Below, piece after piece: positions 1 through 10,471 of a stretch of 36,015 nucleotides of DNA. The notes beneath the pieces were generated by a model. That model made no database searches, was not told the origin of the DNA, and saw only the letters and a program-made list of their open reading frames with translations. The position numbers and the translations under genes were made by a program. Positions within the stretch are counted from its first letter, which is position 1. Each line of letters opens with the position of its first letter. Source of the DNA: Chitinophagaceae bacterium (GTDB lineage: Bacteria; Bacteroidota; Bacteroidia; Chitinophagales; Chitinophagaceae). The stretch is taken from positions 1-36,015 of the forward strand of contig JAIXOJ010000210.1 of NCBI GenBank assembly GCA_027486835.1. The letters run 5' to 3'.

Positions 1-88
1 AACGGGGATTATTAACGGGGATTATTAACGGGGATTATTAACGGGGATTATTAACGGGGATTATTAACGGGGATTATTAACGGGGATT
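1..88. repeat. 13-bp tandem repeat, about 6.7 copies
   Basis: The unit AACGGGGATTATT is repeated without error six times, followed by a partial seventh copy. The array begins at the window edge, so its true length is unknown. The unit is not a multiple of three, so it is unlikely to be coding. There are no spacers, so it is not a CRISPR. Confidence 0.97.
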
Positions 89-118
89 GGGCGGGCACAA
101 GGCACCGCCCCTACCGGG
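85..118. repeat. Short GC-rich inverted repeat (REP-like)
   Basis: A GC-rich block, GGGCGGGCACAAGGC followed by ACCGCCCCTAC, can fold into a small hairpin through GGGCGG and CCGCCC. It stands out from the AT-rich surroundings. Similar GTAGGGGCG...CGCCC blocks occur as dispersed intergenic repeats in many bacterial genomes (from memory). A fragment reading GTAGGGGCGTATC follows the helicase stop near 26073. Mobility is inferred, not shown. Confidence 0.45.
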
Positions 119-165
119 GATGAATACAGGAAGGAATAGAATTCTATAGTGACACATAGGCATAA

Positions 166-200
166 ACAAAAAAGGCTGCCGTTTAACGGGCAGCCTTTGG
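166..200 (-). terminator. Rho-independent terminator of the giant surface-protein gene
   Basis: AAAGGCTGCC (171-180) pairs perfectly with GGCAGCCTTT (189-198). Read on the minus strand, the stem is followed by a T-rich tract. It lies about 20 bp past the stop of the minus-strand gene that ends at 221. Confidence 0.85.
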
Positions 201-220
201 GAGATTGGTTTTGGTTTTAA

Positions 221-3200
221 TTATTTAAACCTTGGGTGGTAGGCCATGGTATAGTACACATCTGGGTTCGCATTGCTTATGCGGGAAAATCCTGACTGGA
301 ACGTATTTAAATTGCCCAAGGCTGAATTGTAAGTAGTGTTGCCTACGAGCGCTAGACCTGATTTAGTGAGGGTAAATACAGGGGCGGTACCAGCAGCGGA
401 TAAAGGTGTGAAGACATTGGTGGTACTACTGTTCCAAGCATTTTCCATTGCGTTTGCTGGCGAGAAGTTGGACGCACCGTTGCTGCTGTTGAACTGGTAC
501 TGGATGGACGTGCTGGTGGTGGTGATGGATGAGAGCACGCTCCATTGAAGTTTCACCAATCTGGAGGTATCGAACGCTGTGATGCTTACAGTTGGGCTAA
601 CGCCTACTGTCATGTCAGATGCGGCATTGTTGGAGATGGTGAGCGGTGTATAGCTGGTGGATGTACCGATTGGGAAGAGCGTGGCGGTGGTGGCTACTGC
701 TTTTCTTATCAGTTTGCCGGTGCCTGTGGTGGCGATATAGCTATTGGCCGATGCACCCGTTACGGTGATGCCACTGTTTAAGGTGAGGTTGTTGCTGCCG
801 AGGCTGAGCTTACCATTGGTGAGGGTGAGCGCACCTGTGATGGTGGCTGGGTTATTAAGCGTTGCACCACCTGCACCATTCATGGTGAGGTTGAGGAAGG
901 TTTCGCCACCAGTTCTGCTGATGGTTTGCGCAGCACTACCATTGAAAATGACAGTGGTATTGGTGGTGGTGAAAGTACCTGCATTGCTCCAATTGCCTGT
1001 GAGTCCAAGATTGGTATTGGCCATACTGGCTGCCAATGTTCCTGCTGTGCCAAGGGTGATGTTGCCATTTACTTGGGTGGTGGAAGCAGTGGTGTAGGCA
1101 AGGTTTAGGCTAGCTGCTGTGGTATTTACGGTTGCTCCATTTACGGTAGCAGAACCGCCTACTTGTAAGCCGCCGAAAGTGTTGCTGGTATTGTTTAACC
1201 TAACTATTCCTGTACCTGTATTGAGGATGGTGAATGTACCTGCAAGGTTGTTGAAACCAACGATGTTTGGAGTTCCTGTTTGGCTGGTGCAATTCCACAA
1301 TACATGACCAAAAGATTGGGCGATGTTGGTGGGTGTGCCATTGGTTAAACCTGTTAGGTATAGGTTGGCATTGGCATTCCAAGTGGCGGATGGAACGGCG
1401 GGTGAATTGTTGGCCAATTCTAATACCGCATTGCTGTTCATGCCCAATGTACCTGTACTAAACAAGGAGAAATTACTTGCGGACATTCTGATGTATCCAT
1501 AGTTGTTGACCGTACCTGTGTCGTTACAAGCACCACTGGTGATGAGCAAGCCGCCATTGGATGTGGTGGCTACGCTGCCTAGTACGGACGAACCAACATT
1601 CACCACGCCTGTGCTGTTGATGGTGGCAGTAGAAGCAGATTGCACCAAACCACCATTGGCAATATTGAGCGTACCTACTACTTTTAATCCAGTAGATTGA
1701 AGGGTTACGGTAGATGGAACAGCGAGGGTGCAACCATTACTTACCGTTAATGAGGCATTACATTTATACGTATTACCCGCCATTAAACTGATACTTGAAC
1801 CTGCATTGCCATTGCCGATTAAAACGGTGGCTGGAACACCTGCACCTGAGGTAACATTGGGTTTCCATTCTGCACCAATGGGTTGGGTTGCTCCTGTGTT
1901 GTAATATACATTACCTGTGCTGGCATACACTGGATTATTTCCAGTTACAGTATAAGGGGCATTGAAAGCGAAATTACCAGATAGATAAGGGGCAGTAGTG
2001 AAGGTGATGGTGCCAGAAGTACCTGCATTGAGGGTAAGTGAATTGATGGTATCCATTTTAGAACCGTTAAGGGTCAAACTACCGTTTACATACATGGCTG
2101 TGCTGGTGTGTTTGAAATAGCCATTGTTGGTAATGGTACCACTCATGGTAACCGAAGATGAACTAATGATGATGCTATCACCAGCATTGTTGGTGAGGTT
2201 TACGTTGGTATAGGTTTGACCACCGAGGGTAGCTCTACCATTGTTGACGAAGGTTAAGTTGGTGTAGGTATTACTATTGGCTGTGCTATAAGTACCATTA
2301 TTTATTAGCGTAGCCCCACTGTTGTAAGTGGTTCCTACGTTGGAAGTGGTATAACTAGCCCCTGCATTGATGGTAAGGTTTTGAATACCATTGATAGAAC
2401 TGGTCATGGTCACCACATTGTTAATGGTGGCTGTGATGGATGAACCCGTTGGCGTTGCAGCTCCCAACCAAGTAGCGGCAGTGTTCCAAGAACCATTGTA
2501 GCGGGTAACATAGCCAGGCAAATAATTGGCAGCAAAAACCGTGTTGTTGATTTGGACCGTTCCGTTTAAAGGCGTTGCATTTACCAACACTTTTATTTGG
2601 TTGGGGAGATTGCTGCTATCTATGATGGTTACTGGCTTTCCTCCTACGGTGATGGGATAATTGCCCTTGATGTAGGTACCGTTAATGGTGAGCGTATCCA
2701 TTGCGTAGAAACTATTGGCCGTAATGCCTGGAATGCAAGACACTACATTGCTAATGGTAGGGTCTGGGTAATAAGCAGCTAATAGATACGTTGGTTGGTT
2801 AGCCGCTACGGAAATATTGCTCGCCGTTATGCTGGTGCTAGATAAGATGCCTCCGATAGAATTATACACTCCATTTGCGGTAGCAGATTGACCAACCATG
2901 TTATTCGTTCCTAAACTAGAGGGTGCTATCGCCAAAGCAAGTGTATTGGCAACGGATGATTGAACCATCCAGTATTCTGCATTGCTAATGCTAAACAAGG
3001 AGGCATTAAAACTGCCATTGGCATTTGCTTTTACGGCTGTAATGGTGATTACGCCATTTGCTGTTAAACCTGTAAGGGTATCAGGCAAATAAAAAGCGGA
3101 TGAGGTATAATCGCCAACTGGGAAACTATAGGTGTTGCCTACGGTAGTATTTCTGCTGAATGGTCCATCGATAAATGCGGTAGCACTTCCACCGATTAAT

Positions 3201-6200
3201 GCAGTAGGGTTACTGTTGTTTAGGGTGAAATTGTAGTTGGCCGCATTGTGGATACGTCCACTGTTTAAGGTAAGCACGCCTGTTACAGTTGTATTGCCGC
3301 CTAACACTAAGGCATTGACTATTCCTGATTTGGTTACTTGCAAATTGGCAAATGTGGTGGCACCACTAATGGTTTGGGTGGTACTGCCATTGAAATGGAG
3401 GGTAGAGCCATTGGTAACCAATGTACCCGTTGTTACGGTATAATTACCTGCCACTGCTATTACGCCTGTGTCGGATAATACCCGATTACCACCACTGATG
3501 TCTAAGTGCGCATAATTACCCGTCACTACTTTTTGCGAAGCAGTTGCATTGTAGCGCACGGTAACTGTCCAAGTTTTTCCAGCAGTAAGCGGGAAATCTG
3601 TGGTACTCATTACCTGCAATTGACCATTACCATTAATAGTACCCTCAGATTGAATATCGCTGAGTACGGCTAATGTATCTGCAATGGTTATGGTAGCACC
3701 TGCTTTTACGTTGACACGATTAACGGTTTGTTTGATACCGCTTACAGTTGGCATTCTTACGGCACTGCCTGGAATTAATGCCACATCTGTAGCAGTAGGT
3801 ACGCGACTTGGCGACCAGTTACCTGCTAGATCCCAACGGGTGTCGATATTACCAGTCCAAAGAATGGCTGAATCGGTCGTGAAATTAATGGTCGCTGATT
3901 GATAGCTCCAATAAGGGGAGTCAATGATTTTACTACTGAGCGCATGTGCACCTAGCGCAGTACCAGACCAAGTGGCGGTATAAACAACTGTATCATAAGA
4001 CACATTTGTCTTGGTAATGGTAAGCCCAGGGATAGGAGTGCCATTGTCTAAGAATTGCACTGACGAAATACAATTATCAATGTTAGGGTTGGTAACGGTA
4101 AGCGTGAGTATGGTCGTGTCTGGGAAAATGTGGTTGGTTTTGCTGAAAGCCACCAATGTTTGTTTTGGAGCAATACCCGCAACACCTGTAGTACTAATAT
4201 CGGTACGGAAAGAATCCGCAAACAAGCCCAAACGGTTGATATGCCAATTGGTAGCACCCGCAGCGGTGAGCAAACCGGGCTGGCGAAGGCTATCCATGTT
4301 GAATGGCGATATGGGGTTGGTCAATTGGTTCGTGCGTTTGAAATTATCTTCAAACACCGTTCCCCATCTTTTGAATGGATCACTATTGCGGGCATAAGTG
4401 CTATTTGTACTGCCATCAGTATTGAAGAGGCTATTTTCTGTTACATAAGTGAAGGTTTGCCCTTTAAACAATCCATTAAACGTATAAAAAGCATTGTTTT
4501 TAGCGCTGGTCCAGTAACGGGATGTATAGGCAGTATCAGCTTTTGTTCCGCTACAAACATCTTGCAAATCGGGATAAGCATTTCTAAATGCAGCACTACG
4601 ATTATACAGCGCTTTTAAACTATCAAATTTCTTTTTGTAAGAAGCAGTGGTATCCACTTCAATGGTACAAACGTAGGGCCTAGCAGTATTGACAACAACG
4701 TTGTTGGAAAATCTATTAGAAAATCCATCATGGTTGTACATTCCATAACTCACATTAGCGATGATGTTGTTAGAACAGGTATCACCAGAAGTGAAATCAT
4801 CCAAATACAATCCATTGCCTGTGGGCAAATCATGGATGTAGTTGTGGAGAAACTGATTACCCCTGTCTTTCCAAGTACCCGCACCGTAAAAGGCACCCAA
4901 ATCGAAATAGACTTTTACTACATCATACACTTCGTTGTTTTCAAAAACATTGTTGTTGCCACCGCCATATAATATACCAGCATGTGGGCTATCGTGTACC
5001 TTATTGTTGGCCACACGATTACCAACAGTTTTAGAAACATCGATACCTGCATGATAGGTAGGCGCTTGTTGCGCATAACTATACACATGGTTGTTGATAA
5101 TGGTATTGTTCGCAGCGATTTGGCTGGACTGGTTGTTGTTGAAATTGGCATCAGTCAATACAATACCTGCCGAACCAACATCATGAATATCGTTACTAGA
5201 GATGTTGCAATTGGAAGAAGTATTCACCCACAATGCATCCCCATAAGTATTGGTGATTTCCACACCCGCTACGCCTACGTTTTGGCAACTGTTCAACTGA
5301 ACACCATTGCCTGCACCACCCAATATTTTCACATCTTGAAAGCGGGTATAGCTAACCTTAGAAGCTTTAATGGCTGCATCTGTAAGCACATCACTGTATT
5401 GCAAAGTACCCGTATCTGGCACCCACATGTACAGCATTTTGGTGTTGAAATTGATGCTCCACTCCCCTTCAAAGTCAATTTCCTCAAACAGGTTGGAAAC
5501 AAAATAAGGCTCTGCACTATCCCCTACTGGGCGATGGAATTTTTCTCCTATACCTCCAGAAACCCCATTATTATGGGTAGCAATTTTATTAATGGTATCG
5601 AAAGATTTTGTTTTGACGTATTGCAAGACCCAAGGTACACGCCAGTTACCAGCCAACCATACACCCTCGTCATTAAGTGCTTTTACCCAACGGCTAGCTC
5701 TTGCATCAGTGTAACGAAATACACCACCCGTATCAGGACGGTTGTTACCATTTACAATTACCCCATTCATGCGCATGACGGTATCGTTCGGATAGCGAGA
5801 TAATTTTAGAACAGTACCACTGCTATAAAACTGTGGGGTAATGAGATTGTTATCTGCAAATACATTCGCCCATGGAGCTATGCTAGCTGCATTGAAATTA
5901 TAGGTAGTTAAGTTCAATTGCTTCACTTTACCCTTGGCGGTATTGTCCACAATTCGATCCTTGATGCTATCTGGTATGTTTTGGAAATCTGCTTTATTGA
6001 TGGTTTTTAGAGGTTGGAAGATGGCATTGCCTTTGTTGATAGCCTTATAAACCACATTGGTTGTTGCCGTTCTTGTGTCAGAGGAGTCTAAGGTTAATTG
6101 GTTATAAGTACCGTCTTCTAGCAACACGGTGCATGGGTTACTAGGATAAGCTTTTACAATAGCTTTTGCTCTATCCAATGATGCAGGCAACAAGAAACAA

Positions 6201-9200
6201 GTACCTCCACCCGTTGCGCTACCGTTTGGTGCGGCATAGATGGTAACCATTTGACCAGCAGGATAAGATGCCAAAGCAGTGCCCGGGATTGGATTGCCTG
6301 TAACCGTGCCGCTGCCAGTAGTTACCAAAGTACCATTGATGGTAATGCCGCTTAGATTGGCATTGCCTCCTACTGATACATTATACAACACAGTTTGACC
6401 ATTGATAGTGTTAGACGTGCTACCATTTAAGCCCAAAGTACCTATGCCATAAGTAAATGTGCCATTGTTGCTGAACACTGGGGTAGTGCCTGTGAGGGTT
6501 AAATTACCACCTGCGGACATATTGATGGTGCCATTGTTGGTTACCGATGTTGCACTTACGGTATTGGTGTTGCCAAAGGTTAAACTACCTGTACTTAGTA
6601 TAGTGAGCGCACCTACGGTAGCACTATAATTGGTATTGGTAATGGTTACTGCATTAGCAATAAATACGTTCGCATTGGCTGGTGGAACAGCACCACCTAC
6701 CCAAATAGAAGGATTGCTCCATTCCCCTGCACTTGTGGTGATATATCCCAAAGCAGAAAAAGCAGACGAAGCAGTTACAGAGTCTGTAACTACTACATTA
6801 CCTGTTGCAGTAGCTGCGGTTGGTAACACTACTGTTAGTTGCAAAGGCGTTTGGGTAACCACAGTAGCAGTTGCGCCATTCACGGTTACGGTAGTGTTGG
6901 CAGAATAACCAGTACCACTGATGGTAAGGGTTTGTCCATAATAACCTGTGCCGTTTGCTTGACCTGCAATAACAGGATTGCTAGGAACAATGGAAGTAAT
7001 GGCCAATGGCAATGGTGTACCTACTGCCAAAGTTTGACTAGCAACAGAACCTGCCACCGCGGTTACTGTACCTGAAGATGCAAGCCCACCGATACTAGCA
7101 TAGCTGCCCGTGGTTTTTGATGCAACCAAACTTCTTTTGATGGCTGATGCACTGGTCAATGAAAAGCTTGCACTTGTAAGATTGCCTGAACTAGCGAAGT
7201 TCCAATATTCATTGCTTACCCCCGTAAGTGAGGCATCAACGGTTGTGGAATTACCAGAACCAAAAGCCGTTACAGTTGCTGAAACAGTACCAGCACCTGT
7301 TACTGGATTTACCAAGGTAAAAGGCAATAAAGTAGCCGTACCTGAACTAGCACTACCTACAGGATAAGCATAATTGATATTAGCAGTATTGTTTGAAGCC
7401 AACACCCTAGTTAATGCACCATTGATGTAAGCAGAATTGCTTCCTCCACTAATGGCATTGGTAGCCGTGTTGGTAACAGTTAGGCTATTGGTGGATGTAG
7501 TAACTATTCCACTCACTAAAGAAAGTGTTTTGCTTACGTTCAAATTGCCTGCTAAGGAAATGCTATTGGCATTGTTGATGGTTAGGTTGCTAACCGTATT
7601 GCTATTGGTGAATGTATTGGCGGCGATTGATTGCGCAGCAGTACCATTATAAATTACCGTTGCGTTGTTATCATTTGCATCGATGTTGCCAGTAGTGCCA
7701 TTGGTTACTAATGTTCCTTGAAGGGTGAGTGTATTTGCGCCCACTGTAAGTACACCACTATTGGTAAAAGTTAATTGACCGGTAAGGGTAGTTGCACCTT
7801 GAAGTTGTAAGCCTATATTGTTGGCAATGGTAAAGGAAGGATAAGTTCCTGCGGGCAGACTTTGTAGTGCAGTCCCGTTAAAAACAATCGTACCATTCCA
7901 AAGCGAAGGCGAAGGAAGTGGTGTGGATGCAGTACTTGCAGTTCGGATTGTACCTGCATTGGCAAGTGTTCCAACAGAGCTGAATGTATTTGTTCCTAAA
8001 TCAAAAACTGTAGTAGCCGCTACTGTGGTGAGTGTTCCAGATACACTGATATTGCCAAGCGCATTGAGTACTGTTGTTGCACCTGTTGCGCCGAGGTTGA
8101 GCGTGCTGTATAAACCTCCTGCTACATATTGTGTTCCCGTGGTTGCATTGTAACTAACTGTATTTGCCCAACCATTGCTGGTTAATGGAAGCGATGGGTT
8201 GGAAAGGCTTTGGGTTTGTACTTGACCATTTCCAGCATTGCCGATGGTGTTGGATGTATTACCTGCTACTGCAAAACTGGCACAGTTGAGTACATCTGTA
8301 GAATTTGTTACAATTAATGAATCCACACTGATAGCAGAAGCAAGAGTATATGTACCGCCATTGATGGTGAGCGTACCCACTTTTCCGGTTGTTCCTTTTA
8401 CTTCATTGCCTTGGGCGCAGGTGGCTGCTATGGATACATTCACCCTATCGGTAGCTGATGAACCATAAGTAGGTACCGCACCAAGTGTTCCGCCTGTGCG
8501 AATCAAGGTGCTTCCATTTTGCAAAGTCAAAAAGCTGCCGTTATTTAATGTACCTGCTACTAAAGAAAGTGTAGCACCTGATGTAATGGTCATGCTTGCA
8601 CTTAGGGTAACACCGCCTGTGTTGTTAATAACCACAGTTTTGAGTTTACCTGTTGCTGCCGAAGGTATTTCGTTGCCGTTGGAAGTGTAGGCGGTTGATG
8701 TGCCTTTATAACTAAGGTTGATATTGCTTGCCCAATTGCTTGGTGCTGTGGTGAAACTGCCTGCTGCTACGTTGAGGGCTACATCATTGGTGCCGTCTCC
8801 AACAGTAAGGTTGGTACCATTGATGGTTCCACCACCTGTGAAAGTTAATGAACCAGTGAGCGTTGTCCCTGCTCCTACTATGTAAGAAGAAGTATTTGCA
8901 GAAAGGATTTCTATGTTGGCTATTTTAAGCGTACCACCTGTAGTTACCGCGGTTAGTGGAACGTTCGTGCCTGAACGACTGGCCTGTATTTTACCACCAG
9001 ATGATTGATAAACCGTATTGTTTGCTCCTGATGTGTTTGAAACAATAGTTCCACCCGTAATAAAGATGGTATTTCCCCCATCATCAAACGTACCATTGTT
9101 GATGGTGAGTGTTCCTGAAAGCATGGATAATTTATTGGCATTGCAAGTACCAATTTTAATCAGTGCCCCTGCCCTATTGACCATGAAATTATTGATCGAA

Positions 9201-10471
9201 CTTGCATTGGCAGTAGTAGTGTTGAAGTTGACGGTTTGTGTTGCCGTATTTCCTGACCCTAAAAAGCTAACATAGCCACCTGTGGTGGTGGAACTTGGAC
9301 CATTGCCCGCTGAAAGGGTTCCACCTCCGTTGGAAATAGAACCTGTGGTACCAGATGTAGTTCCAGAAGCATTGAACTGAACCGTTTTCCCATTGAGTGC
9401 AAGATTTCCTGAAGTATTTAGATTGAGCAATCCATTTATTTGCAAAACCCCTCCGCCAGATATAAGAATATTTTTCCCATTGGCTATTTCTACATTGGCT
9501 ATTTGCGAAACTCCAGAAGCATTCAAACTGATTGCATTGGCAAGTGTTGCGCCTGTAACGCTAATGGTTTGCCCAGCACCTGTTAGGTTGAGCGTAATTG
9601 CGGGCGTGGAAGTATATCCACAACCTCCTGATGTAATTGCAATACCCGTAATTGGAAAAGGACTCGTGGTACTAACCGTTACGCCAATAGTTGCGGCAAT
9701 ACCAGCAAAGCGATAGGTTATGTTTCCAATTGTTTGGCTACCTCCCACAAAATTGGGGGCAGTTGTTCCAGAATTGCCTGACTGAGCAGTAACTGTATAA
9801 AGGTATCCTCCATTTGCTACTTGTTGACCAACTGCATAGGTTGCATTAGAAGTCCAAACAGTACCCACAGTAATGGTAGAACCAGTGTAAGCAGTAGTAG
9901 CTGTACCAGTGATGGAACTAGTGAAAAAGCCCAAAGAAGATGCTGTAGAGGAACCAGCTAATCTGATATTTCCTGAACCACTATGGCAAGTGGCAGAGGA
10001 ACTATTATTTGCAATGAAAGAACCACCCACCACAAACGTATTACCTCCATCGGCGATGGTGCATCCTGCGGTGAGGACCAGATCGTTCGCTATGTTCAAT
10101 GTTGCCGAAGCAGCACCAAATGTTGCTGCGAAGGAGGAGGTTCTAGTAATAATGAGACTCGCAATGGTTTCGTTATTGGTGAGATTGTTAATGGTAACAG
10201 CAGCACTTGAAGTAGCACTTCCTAAGTTAGTACCATCAATAATCAATACATCGGCAGCATTCGGCGTTGTTCTGTTCCCCGAATTGGTGGTTGCGCCCTT
10301 GGTAGTACTCCAACTAGTTGAAGCGTTATAATTACCACTAGTGCCTCCTACCCACCAATAGGTGCTTTGGCCGTGGGCAGCAGTAATAAAACACAATAGA
10401 ACCAATCCAAAAAGCAATTTTTTTACCATCCAATTACTGGCATCATTTAGCTTCAGTGCATTCCAATTCAT
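221..10471 (-). CDS. Giant secreted repeat protein with an embedded GH141-like parallel beta-helix domain
   Basis: This is a 3416-residue protein with a signal peptide (hydrophobic LLFGLVLLCFITAAHG, cleavage near residue 35). An internal ATG at 10429 would give a more ordinary leader. Residues about 36-1100 are Thr/Asn/Gly-rich beta-strand repeats of the type found in large Bacteroidota adhesins. An IPT/TIG-like domain lies at about 1160-1250, followed by a W-x(5)-W-x-G-x(2)-P module. Residues about 1400-2000 form a right-handed beta-helix with landmarks recalled from GH141 and related proteins: EGEWSINFNTKMLYMW, HAGILYGGGNNNVFENNE, FDLGAFY (D1857) and GLYLDD (D1891/D1892). A bacterial Ig-like domain (about 2100-2200), two more W modules (about 2200 and 2660), a second IPT-like segment and more repeats follow. 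A YI-x-G...R...Y-x-FPVG module recurs at about 1015, 2430 and 3245. The C-terminus shows no recognisable T9SS sorting domain. A role in glycan binding or cleavage at the cell surface is inferred. Confidence 0.9.
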   Translation of the reverse strand: MNWNALKLNDASNWMVKKLLFGLVLLCFITAAHGQSTYWWVGGTSGNYNASTSWSTTKGATTNSGNRTTPNAADVLIIDGTNLGSATSSAAVTINNLTNNETIASLIITRTSSFAATFGAASATLNIANDLVLTAGCTIADGGNTFVVGGSFIANNSSSATCHSGSGNIRLAGSSTASSLGFFTSSITGTATTAYTGSTITVGTVWTSNATYAVGQQVANGGYLYTVTAQSGNSGTTAPNFVGGSQTIGNITYRFAGIAATIGVTVSTTSPFPITGIAITSGGCGYTSTPAITLNLTGAGQTISVTGATLANAISLNASGVSQIANVEIANGKNILISGGGVLQINGLLNLNTSGNLALNGKTVQFNASGTTSGTTGSISNGGGTLSAGNGPSSTTTGGYVSFLGSGNTATQTVNFNTTTANASSINNFMVNRAGALIKIGTCNANKLSMLSGTLTINNGTFDDGGNTIFITGGTIVSNTSGANNTVYQSSGGKIQASRSGTNVPLTAVTTGGTLKIANIEILSANTSSYIVGAGTTLTGSLTFTGGGTINGTNLTVGDGTNDVALNVAAGSFTTAPSNWASNINLSYKGTSTAYTSNGNEIPSAATGKLKTVVINNTGGVTLSASMTITSGATLSLVAGTLNNGSFLTLQNGSTLIRTGGTLGAVPTYGSSATDRVNVSIAATCAQGNEVKGTTGKVGTLTINGGTYTLASAISVDSLIVTNSTDVLNCASFAVAGNTSNTIGNAGNGQVQTQSLSNPSLPLTSNGWANTVSYNATTGTQYVAGGLYSTLNLGATGATTVLNALGNISVSGTLTTVAATTVFDLGTNTFSSVGTLANAGTIRTASTASTPLPSPSLWNGTIVFNGTALQSLPAGTYPSFTIANNIGLQLQGATTLTGQLTFTNSGVLTVGANTLTLQGTLVTNGTTGNIDANDNNATVIYNGTAAQSIAANTFTNSNTVSNLTINNANSISLAGNLNVSKTLSLVSGIVTTSTNSLTVTNTATNAISGGSNSAYINGALTRVLASNNTANINYAYPVGSASSGTATLLPFTLVNPVTGAGTVSATVTAFGSGNSTTVDASLTGVSNEYWNFASSGNLTSASFSLTSASAIKRSLVASKTTGSYASIGGLASSGTVTAVAGSVASQTLAVGTPLPLAITSIVPSNPVIAGQANGTGYYGQTLTISGTGYSANTTVTVNGATATVVTQTPLQLTVVLPTAATATGNVVVTDSVTASSAFSALGYITTSAGEWSNPSIWVGGAVPPANANVFIANAVTITNTNYSATVGALTILSTGSLTFGNTNTVSATSVTNNGTINMSAGGNLTLTGTTPVFSNNGTFTYGIGTLGLNGSTSNTINGQTVLYNVSVGGNANLSGITINGTLVTTGSGTVTGNPIPGTALASYPAGQMVTIYAAPNGSATGGGTCFLLPASLDRAKAIVKAYPSNPCTVLLEDGTYNQLTLDSSDTRTATTNVVYKAINKGNAIFQPLKTINKADFQNIPDSIKDRIVDNTAKGKVKQLNLTTYNFNAASIAPWANVFADNNLITPQFYSSGTVLKLSRYPNDTVMRMNGVIVNGNNRPDTGGVFRYTDARASRWVKALNDEGVWLAGNWRVPWVLQYVKTKSFDTINKIATHNNGVSGGIGEKFHRPVGDSAEPYFVSNLFEEIDFEGEWSINFNTKMLYMWVPDTGTLQYSDVLTDAAIKASKVSYTRFQDVKILGGAGNGVQLNSCQNVGVAGVEITNTYGDALWVNTSSNCNISSNDIHDVGSAGIVLTDANFNNNQSSQIAANNTIINNHVYSYAQQAPTYHAGIDVSKTVGNRVANNKVHDSPHAGILYGGGNNNVFENNEVYDVVKVYFDLGAFYGAGTWKDRGNQFLHNYIHDLPTGNGLYLDDFTSGDTCSNNIIANVSYGMYNHDGFSNRFSNNVVVNTARPYVCTIEVDTTASYKKKFDSLKALYNRSAAFRNAYPDLQDVCSGTKADTAYTSRYWTSAKNNAFYTFNGLFKGQTFTYVTENSLFNTDGSTNSTYARNSDPFKRWGTVFEDNFKRTNQLTNPISPFNMDSLRQPGLLTAAGATNWHINRLGLFADSFRTDISTTGVAGIAPKQTLVAFSKTNHIFPDTTILTLTVTNPNIDNCISSVQFLDNGTPIPGLTITKTNVSYDTVVYTATWSGTALGAHALSSKIIDSPYWSYQSATINFTTDSAILWTGNIDTRWDLAGNWSPSRVPTATDVALIPGSAVRMPTVSGIKQTVNRVNVKAGATITIADTLAVLSDIQSEGTINGNGQLQVMSTTDFPLTAGKTWTVTVRYNATASQKVVTGNYAHLDISGGNRVLSDTGVIAVAGNYTVTTGTLVTNGSTLHFNGSTTQTISGATTFANLQVTKSGIVNALVLGGNTTVTGVLTLNSGRIHNAANYNFTLNNSNPTALIGGSATAFIDGPFSRNTTVGNTYSFPVGDYTSSAFYLPDTLTGLTANGVITITAVKANANGSFNASLFSISNAEYWMVQSSVANTLALAIAPSSLGTNNMVGQSATANGVYNSIGGILSSTSITASNISVAANQPTYLLAAYYPDPTISNVVSCIPGITANSFYAMDTLTINGTYIKGNYPITVGGKPVTIIDSSNLPNQIKVLVNATPLNGTVQINNTVFAANYLPGYVTRYNGSWNTAATWLGAATPTGSSITATINNVVTMTSSINGIQNLTINAGASYTTSNVGTTYNSGATLINNGTYSTANSNTYTNLTFVNNGRATLGGQTYTNVNLTNNAGDSIIISSSSVTMSGTITNNGYFKHTSTAMYVNGSLTLNGSKMDTINSLTLNAGTSGTITFTTAPYLSGNFAFNAPYTVTGNNPVYASTGNVYYNTGATQPIGAEWKPNVTSGAGVPATVLIGNGNAGSSISLMAGNTYKCNASLTVSNGCTLAVPSTVTLQSTGLKVVGTLNIANGGLVQSASTATINSTGVVNVGSSVLGSVATTSNGGLLITSGACNDTGTVNNYGYIRMSASNFSLFSTGTLGMNSNAVLELANNSPAVPSATWNANANLYLTGLTNGTPTNIAQSFGHVLWNCTSQTGTPNIVGFNNLAGTFTILNTGTGIVRLNNTSNTFGGLQVGGSATVNGATVNTTAASLNLAYTTASTTQVNGNITLGTAGTLAASMANTNLGLTGNWSNAGTFTTTNTTVIFNGSAAQTISRTGGETFLNLTMNGAGGATLNNPATITGALTLTNGKLSLGSNNLTLNSGITVTGASANSYIATTGTGKLIRKAVATTATLFPIGTSTSYTPLTISNNAASDMTVGVSPTVSITAFDTSRLVKLQWSVLSSITTTSTSIQYQFNSSNGASNFSPANAMENAWNSSTTNVFTPLSAAGTAPVFTLTKSGLALVGNTTYNSALGNLNTFQSGFSRISNANPDVYYTMAYHPRFK

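Noticed and set aside
1-88. Possible CRISPR array
   Set aside because: The 13-bp units are contiguous with no spacers, and no cas genes are present. The same applies to the arrays at 11171 and 35849.
4982-5803. 273-residue open frame on the plus strand inside the giant gene
   Set aside because: It is antisense to the GH141-like domain, whose minus-strand reading has clear domain motifs; the plus reading has no leader, motif or codon pattern of its own.
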